NCBI RefSeq assembly: GCF_963667405.1
Contig: NZ_OY763408.1
Location: 124,001 to 188,000, forward strand
Length of the DNA: 64,000 nt
Origin: an uncultured Sphaerochaeta sp.
GTDB taxonomy: Bacteria; Spirochaetota; Spirochaetia; Sphaerochaetales; Sphaerochaetaceae
Reading direction: 5' to 3'
Shown here: piece after piece, positions 37,741 to 46,392 of the stretch
Layout of the letters: each line of letters begins with the position of its first letter
Position numbering within the stretch: the first letter of the stretch is position 1
Program-made: the position numbers and the translations under genes
Notes under the pieces: generated by a model
Seen by the model: only the letters and a program-made list of their open reading frames with translations
The model's database searches: none
What the model was told of the DNA's origin: nothing

Positions 37741-38295
37741 ATGACCACCATCACCACCCGCATTCTCAATCTCCAGAAGACCCTTCTTCGTTCATCCAAA
37801 GAGATGGCAGGCTCCCTCGGGCTCACTGAAGCCGAATTCCAGAGTGCCATTGAGTTCCCCACTGAAGCCTTTCTTGAGAAGGTGTGCAATACCTTTGGGG
37901 TTTCCCTCCCCTACCTGAAGGATGGAGTCGGACCTGTCTTTTCCAAGCAGCAGCTTCCTGTTGCAGACATCCTTGCTTTCCGGGATGCGCGCAACTGGAA
38001 ACAGTTCCATACCCCCAAGGACCTGGCCATCTCCTTGAGCCTGGAAGCTTCTGAGCTGCTTGAATGCTTCCAGTGGTCGGGCAGTGATGTCGAGGCTAAG
38101 GAGAAGCAAGGGCAGATGCGGGAGGAACTTGCTGACATCCTCATCTACAGTGTGTTGTTTGCCGATTCCATCGGGGTGGATATCCCGAGCATCATTGGCG
38201 AGAAGCTTGCCAAGAACGGGAAGAAGTACGAGGTTTCCAAGGCATATGGGAACGCAAAGAAGTATACAGAGTTTGAAGAGTCCGGAGGCCGGTGA
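37741..38295 (+). CDS. MazG-like nucleotide pyrophosphohydrolase with small N-terminal helical domain
   Basis: A 184-residue protein. The C-terminal 110 residues are a MazG-type all-alpha NTP pyrophosphatase: FRDARNWKQFHTPKDLAISL, the metal helix LEASELLECFQW and the second pair EELADILIYSV. It would hydrolyse dNTPs or NTPs to monophosphates. The first 65 residues (LRSSKEMAGSLGLTEAEFQSA) resemble part of a Cro/XRE helix-turn-helix. AAAGGA precedes the ATG, only a few bases after the island operon stop. Composition returns to the chromosomal level. The next gene starts on its stop codon. Confidence 0.82.
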   Translation: MTTITTRILNLQKTLLRSSKEMAGSLGLTEAEFQSAIEFPTEAFLEKVCNTFGVSLPYLKDGVGPVFSKQQLPVADILAFRDARNWKQFHTPKDLAISLSLEASELLECFQWSGSDVEAKEKQGQMREELADILIYSVLFADSIGVDIPSIIGEKLAKNGKKYEVSKAYGNAKKYTEFEESGGR

Positions 38296-40247
38296 TGTTG
38301 GTTTATACCGGAGACAAGCAGGATTTCCTTCGCGATGTCAGGACCAATGTGATCGATCGCAAGATTCAGGACCAACTGTTGGCGAAGCTTCACCGCAGGG
38401 TGGGCAGAAGTGAGCAGCAGTCCTACATCAACTCCCTGACCCAGATGCAGAACATTCTCCTCGATCCCGACATCCCCTCGGACTGCGGCATCGCCATTGA
38501 GTTTGCCATCCCCAACACTTCCAAACGGGTGGATTTCATCATCAGCGGTCTTGATGAGCACAACCAGCACAGCGCTGTCATTGTGGAACTGAAGCAGTGG
38601 AGTGAGGTTTCTCCTCTCTCTGATGTTCAGCAATTGCTTTCTGTCCAGCCTGAAGTGCGTAAGGTAAAGACCTTTCTTGGAGGAGGACTGCATCCGGTGG
38701 TGCACCCCTCCTACCAAGCATGGTCCTACCGTAGTTTCATCACCGACTACAATGCCAATGTGGAGGATATCCCCATCACCTTGGCAAGCTGCGCCTACCT
38801 GCACAACTACTATCCGAAGAAGAGCGAGGATCCTCTCTTCATGCCCTGGTTCGGTCCTCTTTTGGAGCAGTCCCCGCTCTACTGCCGACCCGATGGAGAG
38901 CAGCTTGCTTCCTTCATCAAGCGGTACATACACAAAGGTGATGCCAAGCAAACCCTCTATTACATCGAGAATGGAAAGATACGTCCATCAAAGAGCCTGC
39001 AGGATTGCCTTGCATCCATGCTGCGCGGCAAGCGCGAGTTTGTCCTGATCGATGAACAGAAGGTTGTCTATGAGCAACTGCTCTCCTGCAGCAGGGCTTC
39101 GTTCTCAGATGGAAAGAAACGGGTTATGATCATCAAAGGGGGACCTGGAACCGGCAAAACGGTGGTAGCCATCAACGCACTGGTGCAACTGACCGGTGAG
39201 AGCCAGGTCTGTGCCTATGTCACCAAGAACAGTGCTCCCAGGAACGTGTTTGAGCGCAAGCTCAAGGACGGTTCCTTCAAGGCAAGGAACATCTCCAACC
39301 TGTTTCTGAGCTCTGCAAAGTTCACCAAGGCCGAAGAGAGTGATTTCAGCACCCTCATTGTGGATGAGGCGCATCGCCTGAACCAACGCAGCCAGCTTGG
39401 TCCCCAGGTCACCGGTGAGGACCAGATCATGGAGATCATACGGGCGGCAACTTGTGCTGTCTTCTTCCTGGATGAGGACCAACGGGTGACGGCAAAGGAT
39501 TATGGGGACAGGGAGCGAATCTTGTATTGGGCAAAGCGCCTGGGTGCTGAGGTGAGGGAAGGGGAGTTGGTCTCCCAGTTCCGTTGCAATGGCTCTGATG
39601 GCTATCTTGCCTGGCTGGACGGAGTGCTGGGCATCAAAGAAGAGACAGCCCACCCAACCCTTGAGGGAGTTGCCTACGATGTACAGGTGGTGGACGATCC
39701 TCTTGAGCTGAAGCAGCTCATCGAGGAGAAGAACCGTATTGATGGAAAGGCCCGTCTGGTAGCAGGCTACTGCTGGGAGTGGGCTTCAAAGAAGAACGCG
39801 GAGGTGCCTGATCTTGTCATCGGGGATTTTGCGATGCAGTGGAATCTGGACAGCGACTCCACCTTCGCCATCTCGGAGCACTCCATCAACCAGGTGGGGT
39901 GCATCCACACCACCCAAGGCTTGGAGTTCAGCTATGTCGGGGTGATCATCGGAGATGATTTGCGCTTTGTGAACGGGCATGTTGTTTCTGATTACACCCG
40001 GCGTGCAAAGAGTGACAAATCGCTCAACGGCCTTTTGGGGAAAGCAAAGAAGAAAGACTTGCAAGCTCTTCAGGAAGTGGACCGCATCATCCGCAACACC
40101 TACCGTACCCTCATGAGCAGGGGCCTGAAAGGCTGCTACCTCTACTGTACCGATAGGAAGCTCGGCTACTTTCTCAAGAGCAGGATCACAGGGTATCAGA
40201 CAGAAGAGGATCTCTCCTCAATGGCTGCTGAGGACTCACGCCTATGA
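38295..40247 (+). CDS. Nuclease-helicase fusion (PD-(D/E)XK plus DUF2075)
   Basis: A 650-residue protein. The N-terminal region has RVDFIISG and AVIVELKQW (near residue 98), the Asp and E-x-K of a PD-(D/E)XK nuclease. A DUF2075 superfamily 1-like helicase follows: Walker A IKGGPGTGKTVVA near 281, Walker B TLIVDEAHRLNQRS near 352, and late motifs TTQGLEFSYVGVIIG and NTYRTLMSRG. Such proteins are met next to MazG and HNH genes and in defence regions. The ATG at 38295 has GGAGG six bases upstream and overlaps the MazG stop by one base. The HNH gene overlaps its end by four. Confidence 0.85.
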   Translation: MLVYTGDKQDFLRDVRTNVIDRKIQDQLLAKLHRRVGRSEQQSYINSLTQMQNILLDPDIPSDCGIAIEFAIPNTSKRVDFIISGLDEHNQHSAVIVELKQWSEVSPLSDVQQLLSVQPEVRKVKTFLGGGLHPVVHPSYQAWSYRSFITDYNANVEDIPITLASCAYLHNYYPKKSEDPLFMPWFGPLLEQSPLYCRPDGEQLASFIKRYIHKGDAKQTLYYIENGKIRPSKSLQDCLASMLRGKREFVLIDEQKVVYEQLLSCSRASFSDGKKRVMIIKGGPGTGKTVVAINALVQLTGESQVCAYVTKNSAPRNVFERKLKDGSFKARNISNLFLSSAKFTKAEESDFSTLIVDEAHRLNQRSQLGPQVTGEDQIMEIIRAATCAVFFLDEDQRVTAKDYGDRERILYWAKRLGAEVREGELVSQFRCNGSDGYLAWLDGVLGIKEETAHPTLEGVAYDVQVVDDPLELKQLIEEKNRIDGKARLVAGYCWEWASKKNAEVPDLVIGDFAMQWNLDSDSTFAISEHSINQVGCIHTTQGLEFSYVGVIIGDDLRFVNGHVVSDYTRRAKSDKSLNGLLGKAKKKDLQALQEVDRIIRNTYRTLMSRGLKGCYLYCTDRKLGYFLKSRITGYQTEEDLSSMAAEDSRL

Positions 40248-41161
40248 GAGCCTTTGTGGGCATCACCGACTACGCGTGGTATCAGAGTTTGGCAGGTCGG
40301 GGGTATGACGAAGTCAATTTCTGGAAGCCGGGGGGAAACGTCAATTTCAAGGCGCTGACACCTGGAGAGCTGTTCCTGTTCAAACTGCATGCTCCCTACA
40401 ATGCAATTGTAGGGGGAGGGTTCTTCGTCCGGTTTTCCCTGCTTCCCAGCTTTCTTGCCTGGGAAGCGTTTGGCACGAAGAATGGGACAGAGACCTTTGG
40501 CCAGCTTGAAACACGTATTGCCAAATATCGCAAGAGTCAGGTTCCCAATTCCCAGATCGGCTGCATCATCCTCAATTCTCCGTTCTTCTTTTCTGAGTCT
40601 GATTGGATTGCCGCTCCTCCCAACTGGGGGAAAAGCATTGTGCAAGGCAAGACGTATGACGATACGACACAAGAGGGTGCAGCACTTATGGAGGCTGTAC
40701 ACCAGCGGCTTGGTGGCCTGTATGGGTATGGGCACCATGAGAGCGACAGTGCTTCCAATGTTCGGGAAGGGCAGTATCTGGCAACTTACCGTATCGGGCA
40801 GGGAACCTTCCGGGTATTGGTTACCGAGGCATACAACCGTCGTTGTGCGATCAGTGGCGAGAAAACGCTTCCTGTTTTGGATGCCGCACATATTGTCCCG
40901 TTCAGTGAAGAGGGCAGCTATTCGGTGAAGAATGGGCTGTTGCTCAGGACTGACATCCATACGCTGTACGATAAGGGATACCTCACTGTTACTCCCGACT
41001 ACCATGTTGAGGTAAGCAATCGATTGAAAAGCGAGTATGGTAATGGAAAGATCTACTACGCCTATCATGGGCTACAGCTTCCCAATCTTCCTCTGGAAGA
41101 GCAGGAACGGCCTTCACCCTCCTTCTTGGCATGGCATACCGAGCATGTGTACAAGGGGTAA
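40244..41161 (+). CDS. HNH endonuclease with N-terminal PUA/EVE-like region
   Basis: A 305-residue putative restriction enzyme. The HNH core is YNRRCAISGEKTLPVLDAAH (about residues 196-215), then VPFSEEGSYSVKNGLLLRTD and HTLYDKGYLTV, with both His and the Asn in place. The first 100 residues (AFVGITDYAWYQSL, VNFKALTPGELFLFKLH) look like the EVE/PUA-type fold that reads modified bases, but this is by eye. Third gene of a tightly overlapped MazG, nuclease-helicase, HNH operon. A defence role is inferred from domain content and from the adjacent island. Confidence 0.8.
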   Translation: MRAFVGITDYAWYQSLAGRGYDEVNFWKPGGNVNFKALTPGELFLFKLHAPYNAIVGGGFFVRFSLLPSFLAWEAFGTKNGTETFGQLETRIAKYRKSQVPNSQIGCIILNSPFFFSESDWIAAPPNWGKSIVQGKTYDDTTQEGAALMEAVHQRLGGLYGYGHHESDSASNVREGQYLATYRIGQGTFRVLVTEAYNRRCAISGEKTLPVLDAAHIVPFSEEGSYSVKNGLLLRTDIHTLYDKGYLTVTPDYHVEVSNRLKSEYGNGKIYYAYHGLQLPNLPLEEQERPSPSFLAWHTEHVYKG

Positions 41162-41194
41162 TCTGAAGCGTTTGGAGGCCTGCTTTGATCGGTA

Positions 41195-41362
41195 CTACTT
41201 CTTTACAAGCTCCACTACCACTGTTTCGTAACCACTGAAGGAAACCTCATTGATGCTTCCGCACTCAGGGCATACAACCCGCACCGATACTTGCTCATGC
41301 TTCATGTCAGCGATATTGACCTGGTATTCCCAACTTCCACATCCCGAACAGGTGAATCTCAT
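41195..41362 (-). CDS. Small zinc-ribbon protein
   Basis: A 55-residue protein with two CxxC knuckles, CSGCGSW and CPECGS, 29 residues apart, forming one zinc ribbon. The remainder is a short beta-rich tail. GAGG lies five bases before the ATG at 41362; a longer in-frame start at 41485 adds an unconserved-looking extension. Function unknown; it may bind nucleic acid or protein. It converges on the HNH gene, 33 bases away. Confidence 0.55.
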   Translation of the reverse strand: MRFTCSGCGSWEYQVNIADMKHEQVSVRVVCPECGSINEVSFSGYETVVVELVKK

Positions 41363-41751
41363 GGTTTCCTCTCCCTTTGGTACCCAATGTTCTCGAGGTG
41401 CAGTATAGCTCTGAATATGGCAATCAGCAATGTATTGTATCCATTGGTACGGATAATCCGGGGTATTACCTAAGCAAGCTATCAACGTAACGCTGTGTGC
41501 CCTATGAGAATCTTCGTGCTTCTGTCACAAACTATATGTAGATTATGTGACAGAGTAGAGAGGTTTCATAAGCAAGGGGCTGTCTCCCAAGAGAGATCCG
41601 CTTTTGAATGAATAGGGCCCTTCAGGGGACACTCCTCCTGTTTTGGAACGGATTTTTCTCATACTCTGAAGTTGTTGCTTCTTGGCAAGAACAAAACCCC
41701 ATACTGGGATATACTGTTGTCATTACATCCGAATTCTCTTGGAGGTCCTTC
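41363..41751. other. 389-bp gap with an inverted repeat
   Basis: No supported gene. CTGTCACA (41522-41529) and TGTGACAG (41546-41553) form an 8-base inverted repeat with a 16-base centre, possibly an operator for either divergent gene. A stretch with GGGGCTGTCTCCC at 41578 recalls common insertion-sequence ends but no partner end was found. Confidence 0.35.
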
Positions 41752-41929
41752 ATGCAAACAGAAGTCAGAATGATTCCCATCACCACACCCTACGGGGAGT
41801 ATCGGGTCTGGACCAAGCGCTGCAACAGCAGTCCGTCAAAGCGGCTTTTGCTCCTGCACGGAGGACCGGGAATGACCCATGAGTACTTTGAGAGCTTCGA
41901 TACCTACTTCGCCGATGGGGATATAGAAT

Positions 41930-43723
41930 CTCAAATTCCCGTCCAAATTATATCTAGGAATTCAGTAATTCTTTTAAATAGTTGCAAATATTGGCAAAAA
42001 GTACGTGACAAAAGCATAAAACATAGGTATAATTGTATCTATGATAGATGCCAATGCAAAACCGACGAAAATCATCCGTGTCACCAACAAGAAGAACGGT
42101 GTCACCTACCTCTACGAGGACCAAGCCTTCTGGAACAGCGAGAAGAAGCGCGGCGAACACAAGCGCAAGTGCATCGGCCGCCTCGGTCCGGACGGCGATG
42201 CGATATACAACGAGTACTATCTGGCAAGGAAGGAAGCCGTCAAGGCCGAGAATCCGCTTGTCTCCAAGACCACGCTGATGGGACAGAACCTCATCATGGA
42301 CAAGGTGGTCAAGGATACCGGCATCAAACCAGTTCTGAAGGAAGCCTTCGGATCCGATGACGCCGATGCCATCCTCAAGCTTGCAAGGTACAGCGTCTGC
42401 GAGGGCAAAGCCCTCAGCAGAGCCGAGGACTGGCTGGATGACCGGGGTTTCAACGGCAGCGCCCTTTGCTCGCAGCGCATCAGCGAGCTGCTCGCCTCCC
42501 TGTCCGACGACAGGCGCAACACCTTCTTCAAGCTTTGGATCAACAAACAGGCGAAGAAGAAGGCACTGCTGTTCGATATAACCTCGATTTCGTCCTATGG
42601 GAAAAACAATGCATATGTGGAGCGGGGGTACAACCGCGACCACGAGAACCTGAGGCAGATCAATCTCGGACTGCTCAGTTCCCACTCGTCGAACGTCCCA
42701 CTCTGGTACTCGGAACTGCCCGGCAGCATGGCGGACTCCATCGTGCTCGACCATGTGCTGGGCAGCTTGGAAAAGCTCGATGTGAAGGACATAAACCTGG
42801 TTGGCGACAGAGGCTTCTACAGTGAAGCCAATCTCAGAAATATTGCAGGAAAGGGACAGAAGTTCACCATCCCCGTACCATCCAGCCTCAAGTGGCAGAA
42901 GGAATTGATCGACAAGGTCAGGGACTCCATCAGAAGACCGGCCAACATCATCAGGAACCCAGAGGATGACAAGTCATATATCTATGGTATTACTGACTAC
43001 AAGACCGAGTCCTACGGCAGGACCTGGCGGCATGTCTACTTCGACCCCGTCAGGAAGGAGCAGGACATCGCATCGCTGATGCTCAAGCTGAGAAAGGGCG
43101 AGGAGGAGCTTGCAAGCGGGAATATCGTCGAAAGGAACAAAGGCCTGTACGAGACGTACTTCACCGTCAAGGAGACGCCCAAGCGGGGAAGAAAGGTCAT
43201 CCTGAACGAGCAGGCCGTCGATGACTACATCAACGGCTACAGCGGGTTCTGGATCATCCTCACCAATGCGGAAAAGGACGCATCCAAGGCACTGGGGCAC
43301 TACAACCGAAGGTGCGATATCGAGTTCCACTTCGACGACATGAAGAACCTGCTGGACTGCAATAGGCTCAACGTTCATGGTGAGAAAACCATGAAGGGCA
43401 GACTGTTCGTCAACTTCATCACCCTCATCCTGCTCAATGATCTGAGAGGCAAGGTCTCGGCCATCAAGCCGAGGGATAGGAAGTACTGGGACTCCAAGGA
43501 CATGCTGAACAAGGTTTCCACCTATTCAAGGATTCACTTCACCGGTACCTATAAGGACCTGTGGACAGTACCCACCAAGGCACAAAGGCTGATCTTCGAC
43601 CTCCTGAAAATCGAGTACCATTGGAAGGGTGAGACTTTGAATGTCGAGGAGCTCAATAAGCCTGAAGATGATAGCGAACAGGAAGAGGACGAGACCTAGT
43701 TATAATTGGGTCGGGAATTTGAG
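41930..43723 (+). mobile_element. IS4-superfamily (IS1634-like) insertion sequence
   Basis: A 1794-base element with one transposase gene. The ends CTCAAATTCCCG.. (41930-41952) and 43701-43723 are inverted repeats of 23 bases with two mismatches. ATAGAAT flanks both sides (41923-41929 and 43724-43730) as the target duplication; one or two bases of this could instead belong to the ends. Removing the element restores the iminopeptidase frame. Confidence 0.92.
42041..43699 (+). CDS. IS4-superfamily transposase
   Basis: A 552-residue DDE transposase. The acidic triad fits LLFDITSIS near residue 180, LVGDRGFYS near 254 and the glutamate of YNRRCDIEFHFDDMK near 427, which is an exact Y(2)R(3)E(6)K signature of the IS4 superfamily. 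The size and N terminus are like IS1634 members. There is a long insertion between the second D and E, as usual there. The frame is complete, so the element may be active. No strong ribosome-binding site precedes the ATG at 42041. Confidence 0.92.
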   Translation: MIDANAKPTKIIRVTNKKNGVTYLYEDQAFWNSEKKRGEHKRKCIGRLGPDGDAIYNEYYLARKEAVKAENPLVSKTTLMGQNLIMDKVVKDTGIKPVLKEAFGSDDADAILKLARYSVCEGKALSRAEDWLDDRGFNGSALCSQRISELLASLSDDRRNTFFKLWINKQAKKKALLFDITSISSYGKNNAYVERGYNRDHENLRQINLGLLSSHSSNVPLWYSELPGSMADSIVLDHVLGSLEKLDVKDINLVGDRGFYSEANLRNIAGKGQKFTIPVPSSLKWQKELIDKVRDSIRRPANIIRNPEDDKSYIYGITDYKTESYGRTWRHVYFDPVRKEQDIASLMLKLRKGEEELASGNIVERNKGLYETYFTVKETPKRGRKVILNEQAVDDYINGYSGFWIILTNAEKDASKALGHYNRRCDIEFHFDDMKNLLDCNRLNVHGEKTMKGRLFVNFITLILLNDLRGKVSAIKPRDRKYWDSKDMLNKVSTYSRIHFTGTYKDLWTVPTKAQRLIFDLLKIEYHWKGETLNVEELNKPEDDSEQEEDET

Positions 43724-44458
43724 ATAGAATACATCTACTATGACCAGCTTGGCAGCCACAACTCGGACAACCCCGCAGACCGCAAGTTCTGGACCATCGA
43801 GCGCTTTGTGGACGAGGTTGACCAGGTCCGAAAGGCCTTGGGCCTTGATGCCTCAAACTTCTTCCTGCTCGGTCACAGCTGGGGAGGAGTGCTTGCCATG
43901 GAGTATGCACTTGCCCATCCAGAGGCACTCAAGGGCCTGATCATCAGCAACATGATGGCAGACTGTGTTGACTACCAGCGCTATGCAGACGATGTGCTGG
44001 GACCGCAGATGGAGAGCGGTGTGCTCGCCCGCATCAAGGAGCTGGAGGCAGCAGGAGCGTATGAGAGCGAAGAGTATGAAGCACTGCTCATGCCCAACCA
44101 CTATGAGAAGCATGTTTTGCGCCGTCCCATGGACCAGTGGCCTGCCTGTGTGATGCATGCCTTGGAGCAGGTGAACAAGGACCTGTACGTCTATATGCAG
44201 GGGCCTAGTGAGTTCGGCATCTCCGGTGTCCTGGCCACCTGGGATCGTTCCCAGGACCTGCGCAAGATTGCCGTTCCCACCTTGGTGATCGGAGCCGAGT
44301 ATGACACCATGGATCCTTTGTACATGGAGTGGATGTCCCAGCAGATTCCCGATGGTTCCTTTCTCTACTGCCCAGAAGGCAGCCATATGGCCATGTGGGA
44401 TGATGCTGAGGTCTACCACAACGGTATCCGAAGATTCATAAATACCGTTTGATTCTAC

Positions 44459-44493
44459 GATTGTCAGGCTCCCGAATCGGGAGCCTGACAATC
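44459..44493. terminator. Bidirectional hairpin terminator
   Basis: GATTGTCAGGCTCCCGA and its exact complement (17 bases each) around a single A, between convergent iminopeptidase and nitroreductase genes. No clear T-run on either side, but the perfect stem and position support a two-way terminator. Confidence 0.75.
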
Positions 44494-44508
44494 ATGTCTG
44501 AGGTTGTA

Positions 44509-45141
44509 CTACTCCCAACGGTCATAATGGATGCGCTCGATCATCGAGTACTCTTTTTGTTGAATCTCTTTGGCATCCGCCCGTTTCTTGCCGATGGCAA
44601 TGATGCAGGGGAAGCGATACTCCGCTGGAAACCGCAAGACCTTCCGTGTCCACTCCTCCTCGTTTCCGAGGGGGATGCGAAGCGTAGCGGCATATGATTC
44701 TGCGGTTGTTGCCAGCAGGATATTCTCGATGCTGCACCAGATGGATGCAAACCCATTCAGGTGGGAGAGGTCCTTTGGGTGGAGGATGTCCGTTCTCTGC
44801 CTGAAGAGTGGAACCACTACACAACTCGCATCGGCGAACATGCGATACTGCTTGGGAACCGCATTCCGATAGCACTCCTGTTGTACCGGGTCGTCCAGAT
44901 GCCAATCCTCCAGCAGTGCTTCCATGTCTTGGTCTGAGATGCCCTTGGGAATGATCTCTATCAGCTTGAGGATGACGCTCTTGTCCCGAATGACCACGAA
45001 ATGCCAATCGCGCAGGTGGTCATTGGATGGGGCTTGCAAACCCGCTGAGATGATCCTTTGGATCGTCTCAGCATCGATGGTTGCGTGTGGGTCGAAATCA
45101 CGAACGGTTCTTCGTTTCGCTGCAACGTCGTAGAAATCCAT
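44509..45141 (-). CDS. Nitroreductase family protein
   Basis: A 210-residue FMN-dependent oxidoreductase. The N-terminal AAKRRTVRDFD gives the FMN-phosphate arginines, followed by IISAGLQAPSNDHLRDWHF. The central NGFASIWCSIENILLATTAE helix and the late PCIIAIGK are standard. It reduces nitro compounds, quinones or flavins with NAD(P)H; the substrate is unknown. The gene starts five bases after the upstream membrane protein gene ends, so the two form an operon. Confidence 0.85.
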   Translation of the reverse strand: MDFYDVAAKRRTVRDFDPHATIDAETIQRIISAGLQAPSNDHLRDWHFVVIRDKSVILKLIEIIPKGISDQDMEALLEDWHLDDPVQQECYRNAVPKQYRMFADASCVVVPLFRQRTDILHPKDLSHLNGFASIWCSIENILLATTAESYAATLRIPLGNEEEWTRKVLRFPAEYRFPCIIAIGKKRADAKEIQQKEYSMIERIHYDRWE

Positions 45142-45146
45142 AGCGC

Positions 45147-45578
45147 TTACTTCTGTATCTGCACGATGCTTGCAAGCACGATCAGGTGCAGCACCACCTG
45201 CTCAATCCAGGTGAACCAGTCGTTGCTACCCATCCTGCCAAAGTCGATGGTAAGGACATCGAGGATGACGATCAAGGCAAGCCAGAAGACCAGGATCGAG
45301 GTGAGGGCAAGCTTTGCAAGCTTCTCAGGAATTGCCTTGGTGAGCATCTGGGCTCCCAGAAAGAGACCGCTCAGCAGCTCCAAGGTGGAGATGAGGATCA
45401 AGAGCAGTTCGCTGTCACCCCCGAACATGTTGGAGATCTCACGCGAAATCTGGTTGCCCAGTCCGCGGCCCGAAGTGAAGCCGATGATACCCATGCTGAT
45501 GAACAGCAGGGCGATGAGCAGTTGCAGTACCGGTTTTGAGGCAACCTTTTGCAGGCTTGCCTTGGGATCCTTTGCCAT
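45147..45578 (-). CDS. Membrane protein of unknown function
   Basis: A 143-residue protein with about four hydrophobic helices (VLQLLIALLFISMGIIGF, LLLILISTLELLSGLFLG, LALTSILVFWLALIVILDV, and a C-terminal one). The layout is vaguely like DoxX/DoxD-type proteins but I see no diagnostic motif. GGAG precedes the ATG. It is transcribed with the nitroreductase gene, so a redox-linked role is possible but unproven. Confidence 0.65.
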   Translation of the reverse strand: MAKDPKASLQKVASKPVLQLLIALLFISMGIIGFTSGRGLGNQISREISNMFGGDSELLLILISTLELLSGLFLGAQMLTKAIPEKLAKLALTSILVFWLALIVILDVLTIDFGRMGSNDWFTWIEQVVLHLIVLASIVQIQK

Positions 45579-45672
45579 AGTCTCTCTCCTTGTGTTGTCC
45601 TTTCAGTGTAGGGTGGTTGCTCCCTGAGGTAAAGCAGGGGGCAGGTCAAATTGGAGGGCTTGGTTCTTCTAC

Positions 45673-45701
45673 TTGACGATTGTGCAATAAAATTGTATGC
45701 T
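45673..45701 (+). promoter_or_regulatory. Promoter of the FMN reductase gene
   Basis: TTGACG (45673-45678), 17 bases, TATGCT (45696-45701), 45 bases before the ATG. Five of six and four of six matches to consensus with ideal spacing. Confidence 0.55.
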
Positions 45702-45745
45702 ACATATAACACAAGCAAGAATCCCTTGCTAAGGAGATATAACAC

Positions 45746-46324
45746 ATGAACACACCCAAGATTGGCATTATCATAAGCAGTACCAGAGGCGCTAGAGTAG
45801 GTGAGCAGGCAGCACGCTATGTCGAATCGATCGCGAGCAAGCGGACCGACCTCTCTTTTGAGGTCATTGACCTTCGCGACTACCCCATGCCGTTCTTCGA
45901 CGAAGTGGCCTCCAACGCCTATGTACCCTCCACCAACGAGGTGGCACAGAAGTGGCAGAAAAAGGTTGCAAGCCTCGACGGCTTCATCTTTGTCACAGCA
46001 GAGTACAACAACAGCATCACCGCTGCTTTGAAGAATGCCCTCGACTATGCATACCCGGAGTGGAACCGCAAGGCAGCGGCCTACTTCTCTTATGGCTCAG
46101 CTGGCGGAGCACGTGCCGTTCAGCATCTCAGGGACATCTGTGTTGAGCTTCAGATGGCTCCCGTCAGGCACTCCGTCCTGGTCCAGGGCAATGACTTCTA
46201 TCCGATCATGAATGGACAGAAGCAGTTCAAGGACCTTGGATACCTGGAACAACTGGTAGAGCAGATGCTCGACCAGCTCTCCTGGTGGACACTTGCGCTG
46301 AAGAGTGCACGTGAACGCAGCTAA
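45746..46324 (+). CDS. NADPH-dependent FMN reductase family protein
   Basis: A 192-residue flavodoxin-like oxidoreductase. IGIIISSTRGARVGEQAAR binds the FMN phosphate, FIFVTAEYNNSITAALKNAL near residue 77 is the family core signature, and YGSAGGARAVQHLR follows. It transfers electrons from NAD(P)H to flavin, quinone or azo compounds. AAGGAG precedes the ATG. It is divergent from the membrane protein/nitroreductase operon, so the locus may be a small redox module. Confidence 0.87.
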   Translation: MNTPKIGIIISSTRGARVGEQAARYVESIASKRTDLSFEVIDLRDYPMPFFDEVASNAYVPSTNEVAQKWQKKVASLDGFIFVTAEYNNSITAALKNALDYAYPEWNRKAAAYFSYGSAGGARAVQHLRDICVELQMAPVRHSVLVQGNDFYPIMNGQKQFKDLGYLEQLVEQMLDQLSWWTLALKSARERS

Positions 46325-46357
46325 GTAGTATTTGTAACTCCATTTTTTTGCGGACCT

Positions 46358-46383
46358 GGGGGAAGGGCACAAGCCTTTCCCCC
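46358..46383 (+). terminator. Terminator between convergent genes
   Basis: Eleven-base stem GGGGGAAGGGC / GCCTTTCCCCC with one G-U pair and an ACAA loop, 33 bases after the FMN reductase stop, followed by TCGTTTCGT. Confidence 0.7.
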
Positions 46384-46392
46384 TCGTTTCGT

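Larger units (their letters stand above)
41752..44452 (+). pseudogene. pip: Proline iminopeptidase gene split by an insertion sequence
   Basis: The gene starts at ATG 41752 (GGAGG upstream) and runs to 41929, where it is cut after FADGDIE. It resumes at 43731 with YIYYDQLGSHNSDN and ends at 44452. The two parts, with one copy of the 7-base duplication, give exactly 900 bases and 299 residues, the normal family length. The hydrolase motifs HGGPGMTHEYFE, YDQLGSHNSD and GHSWGG are intact. The enzyme removes N-terminal proline from peptides. The insertion should abolish activity unless the element leaves precisely. The 3' part has no frameshift, so the event looks recent. Confidence 0.93.

Noticed and set aside
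41578..41600. GGGGCTGTCTC as the end of a second insertion sequence
   Set aside because: No partner inverted end, duplication or transposase fragment nearby.
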